Position numbers and translations under genes: made by a program
Notes under the pieces: model-generated
Seen by the model: only the letters and a program-made list of their open reading frames with translations
What the model was told of the DNA's origin: nothing
Databases searched by the model: none
Assembly (NCBI GenBank): GCA_937890245.1
Contig: CALACF010000417.1
Location: forward strand, 1-9,444
Reading direction: 5' to 3'
Source: an uncultured Flavobacteriales bacterium
Lineage (GTDB): Bacteria; Bacteroidota; Bacteroidia; Flavobacteriales_D; Sanyastnellaceae
Length of the DNA: 9,444 nt
In this document: piece after piece, positions 6,658 to 9,444 of the stretch
Layout: each line of letters begins with the position of its first letter
Numbering within the stretch: the first letter of the stretch is position 1

Positions 6658-6684
6658 CAAAATAGGAGTTTTTCTGCTCGACAA
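6658..6684 (-). promoter_or_regulatory. Promoter for the glycerophosphodiesterase gene
   Basis: Reading leftward, TTG at 6684-6682 is followed after 17 bp by TATTTTG at 6664-6658, one base short of TAnnTTTG, then GGGC and ATG 6653. The box-to-start gap is 4 nt, like the other promoters here. This suggests the gene is transcribed independently of the operon ending at 6728. In the same gap, GCACG (6696-6700) and CGTGC (6715-6719) form a weak 5-bp stem after the porin stop, too small to call a terminator. Confidence 0.4.
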
Positions 6685-6727
6685 TCTTTTCTCAAGCACG
6701 AGCTCAAAACGTCACGTGCAGAACGGC

Positions 6728-7984
6728 CTAGAAATAGGTGCTCAGTCCGAGCAACCAGTTGGCGGAGAGCGCGGCCGGGTTGTTCAGGATGTCGGTCTGC
6801 CATTGGTAGCGGTAATTCAGTCGGAAGACCGTCTGCGCTGAGGGCCGCAAGCTTACTGCAGGCGTAATCGCCCACAAGCCGTCCCCGATGTCCGTGCCGG
6901 TGTCCACGCCGTCTACGACGAAAGTCCCGACGTTCCAATCGACCCAGTCCAATCGAGCAGCAACATTGACTACAGCATTCGGCCACGCACCTATTTTTCG
7001 CTCCGCAACTGATTGTATGACGTCTAAAAATGCGCCGCGTTGTTGGCTGCCGTACTGCTGGGTATAAGTCTCCGGAACATCAACCATCACCAACACAGCT
7101 TCGCCCACCAAGGAGGTACCCGTATTCTTGAAGACCTTGTTAAAGTCGATGGCCCATACATCTGCTCTGCGGGCGATGTCCACCGTCAGTCCATCGGGCT
7201 CGAAGGCATTGTAGACGCCTCCCATGTAGGAAAAGCCGAGCTCTCCCCATCGATGGTGTCGAACCGCAACCTTTGCCGTCAACAGCGGCTTTCCATTGCT
7301 GCTTTCTTCGAATCGCTCACCGCCCTCTTTTGAGGCAGGGAGCCAGGTGCGGTTCTCCTCGTTGTCGATGATGGCATTGTTGAATCCATTGGTCAAGTAG
7401 ACCTCATAGCCGAGGGTCCAATTTCCTTTGCCGCCTTTTCCGAAGAGTCCGAAACCGGCATTGGACCAGGTGGCAGGCAAAAGGTTCACGCCCACATCCG
7501 GACGCTCGACAAACGCCCAGTTCGGCCCGTCATGGTTCTGGTTGAACGAGCCGATCGGGTTCATGACGATGCCCCCGCGAAAATTCAAGGCTGGATTGAT
7601 GGCTACGTCGACCGCTGCGAATTCGATGGAAATTTCATGACCGCCGGCCTCGAATTCAGTCTCAGACATGAAGGTGATACCGCGTGCCAAGCGTGCCGAC
7701 ATGAACAGGGTCATGCGCCGCGCCTGAAATGATAGGCCTTCCGACAATCCATCTTCTGCGCCATAGATGGCATTGGCCTCCAGATATCCGCCCATGGCCA
7801 CCGAGCGTCGGTTGTTGCGGTCATCCAAAGATGTGCCGTTTTGCAAAAAGGGGCGCTCGTACACGGCGTCCATACTCAACGATGTAGAGTCGCTTTGAGC
7901 AGCCAGGTCATGCAGTCCCAGGCCCAGCAGCACAACAGCTGCCAAGCACACTTTAGCGCTGTTCAACCCAGACAAACCCATCAT
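6728..7984 (-). CDS. Outer-membrane porin, last gene of the DHOR-Rieske operon
   Basis: A ~418-residue outer-membrane barrel. The frame can be opened at TTG 7987, ATG 7984 or ATG 7981; the first ATG is used. The signal peptide runs through SAKVCLAAVVLLGLGL to LAAQ (about residue 30). The first predicted strand is MGGYLEANAIYG. Next comes the RRMTLFMSARLARGITFMSE pair and then FRGGIVMNPIGSFNQNHDGP, a layout common in bacteroidotal proteins annotated as porin or phosphate-selective porin O/P type. The protein ends LLGLSTYF, a C-terminal aromatic beta-signal. Substrate is not readable. The first 32 bp overlap the end of the Rieske gene, so the two are surely cotranscribed and possibly translationally coupled. 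This context suggests the barrel brings in or lets out a substrate for the periplasmic redox proteins, which is inference. Confidence 0.85.
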   Translation of the reverse strand: MMGLSGLNSAKVCLAAVVLLGLGLHDLAAQSDSTSLSMDAVYERPFLQNGTSLDDRNNRRSVAMGGYLEANAIYGAEDGLSEGLSFQARRMTLFMSARLARGITFMSETEFEAGGHEISIEFAAVDVAINPALNFRGGIVMNPIGSFNQNHDGPNWAFVERPDVGVNLLPATWSNAGFGLFGKGGKGNWTLGYEVYLTNGFNNAIIDNEENRTWLPASKEGGERFEESSNGKPLLTAKVAVRHHRWGELGFSYMGGVYNAFEPDGLTVDIARRADVWAIDFNKVFKNTGTSLVGEAVLVMVDVPETYTQQYGSQQRGAFLDVIQSVAERKIGAWPNAVVNVAARLDWVDWNVGTFVVDGVDTGTDIGDGLWAITPAVSLRPSAQTVFRLNYRYQWQTDILNNPAALSANWLLGLSTYF

Positions 7985-8408
7985 CAACAGTCGTTTTAAA
8001 GGTTGTTAAGTTCTCTTCTGCAGGGCCTTTCACCACAGCGCCGTCCAATGTGAACTCGCTCCCGTGACATGGGCAGACAAACAAGGGTCCAGTGACGTTC
8101 AGCTCGCAAACATTGTGTGTACAACTGAGCAGTGCTGCTGAGAATTGGCCTTCTCCTTGGCGGTGGACGCAGATGGGGAATTCGCTGGCCTCTGTTTGCA
8201 CCAAGACGAATTGGCGTTTGTGGTTGGCGCCCTCTTTTTGCTCGGAAAATTCGCTCAGCGCAACCCGCATCCGGCCTTGTTCGATCGTAGCTGTCGCAAA
8301 GTGTGTCCCGCTACATGAGCTCAAAACTGTCGCGGCCAAAGGCACGCCGACCGCGGCATTGCAGCAAGTTCGGATGAAGTTCCGTCGGGCTATTGTTCTG
8401 TCTTCCAT
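7953..8408 (-). CDS. Exported Rieske [2Fe-2S] protein
   Basis: A 151-residue single-domain Rieske protein for electron transfer. Cluster motifs are CTHNVC (96-101) and CPCHGSEF (112-119). C96, H98, C112 and H115 are the expected Fe ligands, and C101 and C114 match the disulfide pair of high-potential Rieske proteins of the bc1/b6f type. The N-terminus has a twin-arginine pattern (ARRNFIRTCC, residues 7-16), then a hydrophobic run ending LSSCSG. It is therefore likely exported folded by Tat, and C32 could be a lipid-attachment site. ATG 8408 shares its A with the TAA stop of the upstream di-heme gene (TAATG), and its 3' end overlaps the porin gene by 32 bp. No cytochrome b partner is in view, so it is unlikely to be part of a bc1 complex. 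It more plausibly transfers electrons to or from the di-heme protein (inference). Confidence 0.92.
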   Translation of the reverse strand: MEDRTIARRNFIRTCCNAAVGVPLAATVLSSCSGTHFATATIEQGRMRVALSEFSEQKEGANHKRQFVLVQTEASEFPICVHRQGEGQFSAALLSCTHNVCELNVTGPLFVCPCHGSEFTLDGAVVKGPAEENLTTFKTTVDDGFVWVEQR

Positions 8409-9444
8409 TAGAGTGATTCCAAAAAGGTGATGAGGTCAGCCTTGTCGCCTGCCGGCAAGGCGTCAAAGGCTTCGGCGGAAGCTTGGGCCTCGCCGCCGTG
8501 AAGTGCGATGGCCTCCTCGAGCGAGTGCGCCCGGCCGTCGTGAAGTAAGAAGTACTGACCGCCTTGGGCGTCTCGTGAAAGCCCGAGTCCCCACAATGCC
8601 GGTGTTTTCCACTCAGCCGTCGTGGCATAGCCCTCGGTGTAGCCGTCGTCCAGGCCAGGGCCCATGTCGTGCAGGAGCTGATCGGTGTAGGGGTAGAATT
8701 CCACGTGGTCCAGCTGTTCGATGGGGGAGGAGGCCGTCATCATCACGGGCGTGTGACAGGCCGAACAGGCGATGGCGCCAAAAACCTCACCGCCGGCGAG
8801 AACTTCTGCAGCTTCGGGGTTGCGCTGTATGGGGGCCTTCAAAGTCTTCAAGTAGCCAACGACATCGTGTACAGTTTGGGTTGCCACTTCGGGATCAATT
8901 TCCAGACCAGAATAGACATCGATTGGCTCGAACAAAGAGGTGATGCCCATGTCTTGGTTGTATGCGGCGGCCGTTTGATGCAGCAAGTCGTACGCAGCGC
9001 CCTTCTTTCCAAACCGCGAAATATACATGCCGGCTTCAGCAGGATACTCTACGCTCAAAGGCCGCAGCTGCACATAGGATGGGATGCGGTTCCAATGCGG
9101 GCGCCCGCTGATCCCATCCCCATCGAGGTCGTCTGGGTCAGACAAGGCAATCAGGTCCTCATCGCTGACAGCGTCCAAGAATCCCAAGCCCGTCACAGCT
9201 GGTGCGATCAAGTCCGTCGATGAAGCGCCCATCGGCAGAACTTCTGGCGCATATCCGGGCAGGGCCTTGTGCTGGAGCTGGGGCCCGCCTTGGTCGAGGT
9301 AGAGATTTTCCCCAGGGCCAGGTTGCCCGAAGCGTGTGAACTTTACGAAAGGCGCCCCTTTGCCGTCGCCCGGATGGCAGCTCGCACATTGGGAGGCGAC
9401 GAAAATTGGGTCGAGCCCGTTGGAAGCGGTGAATACCTCCCCAA
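8408..9444 (-). CDS. Di-heme DHOR/DUF1111-family c-type cytochrome oxidoreductase (5' end outside window)
   Basis: About 345 C-terminal residues are visible. An ATG at 9232 is internal: the frame stays open upstream to the window edge and encodes clear family sequence, including LDPIFVASQCASCHPGDGKG and KFTRFGQPGPG. Two c-type heme sites are seen: CASCH at 9388-9374 and CSACH at 8767-8753. Other DHOR hallmarks are the Asp-rich DPDDLDGDGISGRPHW (just after 9142), LLHDMGPGLDDG, EWKTPALWGLG and FLLHDGRAHSLEEAIALHGG near the C-terminus. The family is related to di-heme peroxidases and is usually annotated as putative peroxidase or thiol oxidoreductase; it acts in the periplasm after Sec export and heme attachment. 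The Asp-rich loop resembles a Ca site. Its TAA overlaps the Rieske ATG by one base. In other bacteroidotes such genes often sit by imelysin (IrpA) iron-related genes; whether one lies upstream is not visible. Confidence 0.93.
   Translation of the reverse strand, partial: GEVFTASNGLDPIFVASQCASCHPGDGKGAPFVKFTRFGQPGPGENLYLDQGGPQLQHKALPGYAPEVLPMGASSTDLIAPAVTGLGFLDAVSDEDLIALSDPDDLDGDGISGRPHWNRIPSYVQLRPLSVEYPAEAGMYISRFGKKGAAYDLLHQTAAAYNQDMGITSLFEPIDVYSGLEIDPEVATQTVHDVVGYLKTLKAPIQRNPEAAEVLAGGEVFGAIACSACHTPVMMTASSPIEQLDHVEFYPYTDQLLHDMGPGLDDGYTEGYATTAEWKTPALWGLGLSRDAQGGQYFLLHDGRAHSLEEAIALHGGEAQASAEAFDALPAGDKADLITFLESL

Noticed and set aside
6696..6719. Inverted repeat GCACG/CGTGC after the porin stop
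   Set aside because: The stem is only 5 bp with a 14-nt loop and no following T-run; it is too weak to call a terminator.
6654..6986. N-terminal extension of the phosphodiesterase frame
   Set aside because: The 111 extra residues are Arg- and Cys-rich, antisense to the porin 3' end, and precede a lipoprotein-type signal that must be N-terminal; a promoter box also lies inside the extension.
8669..9223. A 184-codon plus-strand frame opposite the di-heme gene
   Set aside because: It is a shadow of the DHOR coding frame; the minus-strand translation carries the family motifs and this one carries none.
9159..9389. A 76-codon minus-strand frame at the right edge
   Set aside because: It is in a different frame from the di-heme oxidoreductase, which reads through the same bases with a heme-binding CASCH motif.

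Overview
The window looks like chromosomal DNA from a Bacteroidota bacterium, most likely of the Flavobacteriia type. Three things point there. Two loci carry type IX secretion (T9SS) C-terminal sorting domains. Four gene starts lack a Shine-Dalgarno site and are instead preceded by copies of the Bacteroidota -7 promoter element (TAnnTTTG). The SulP transporter and the outer-membrane proteins also read like those of this phylum. No rRNA, tRNA, CRISPR array, integrase or insertion sequence was seen.

Layout from left to right. (1) The 3' end of a SulP anion transporter (+) runs to 781 and converges on an outer-membrane beta-barrel gene (-, 826-2166). (2) A 91-bp divergent promoter region separates that porin from a rightward unit. 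This unit starts with a decayed gene (2258-2615), which keeps a signal peptide, the first strand of an esterase-like enzyme and a frameshifted T9SS tail but no catalytic core. It is followed by a large intact secreted CotH-kinase/lamin-tail/T9SS protein (2648-4921). (3) A short promoter-led ORF of 44 codons (5025-5159) precedes an exported 2-Cys glutathione peroxidase (5204-5773). (4) On the other strand, a glycerophosphodiester phosphodiesterase lipoprotein (5751-6653) converges on the peroxidase, and the two reading frames overlap by 23 bp. (5) The right third is a tightly packed leftward operon: a di-heme DHOR/DUF1111 oxidoreductase that runs off the window, a Rieske 2Fe-2S protein (TAATG junction), and an outer-membrane porin (32-bp overlap).

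Almost every product acts outside the cytoplasm: inner-membrane anion transport, two outer-membrane barrels, a T9SS-exported protein, a periplasmic peroxidase, a lipoprotein phosphodiesterase and a periplasmic heme/Rieske redox pair. The best candidate for an under-described system is the DHOR-Rieske-porin operon, whose overlapping junctions suggest the three products are made together. The most informative evolutionary feature is the collapsed secreted hydrolase at 2258-2615. All functional calls are from reading motifs; no database search was run.
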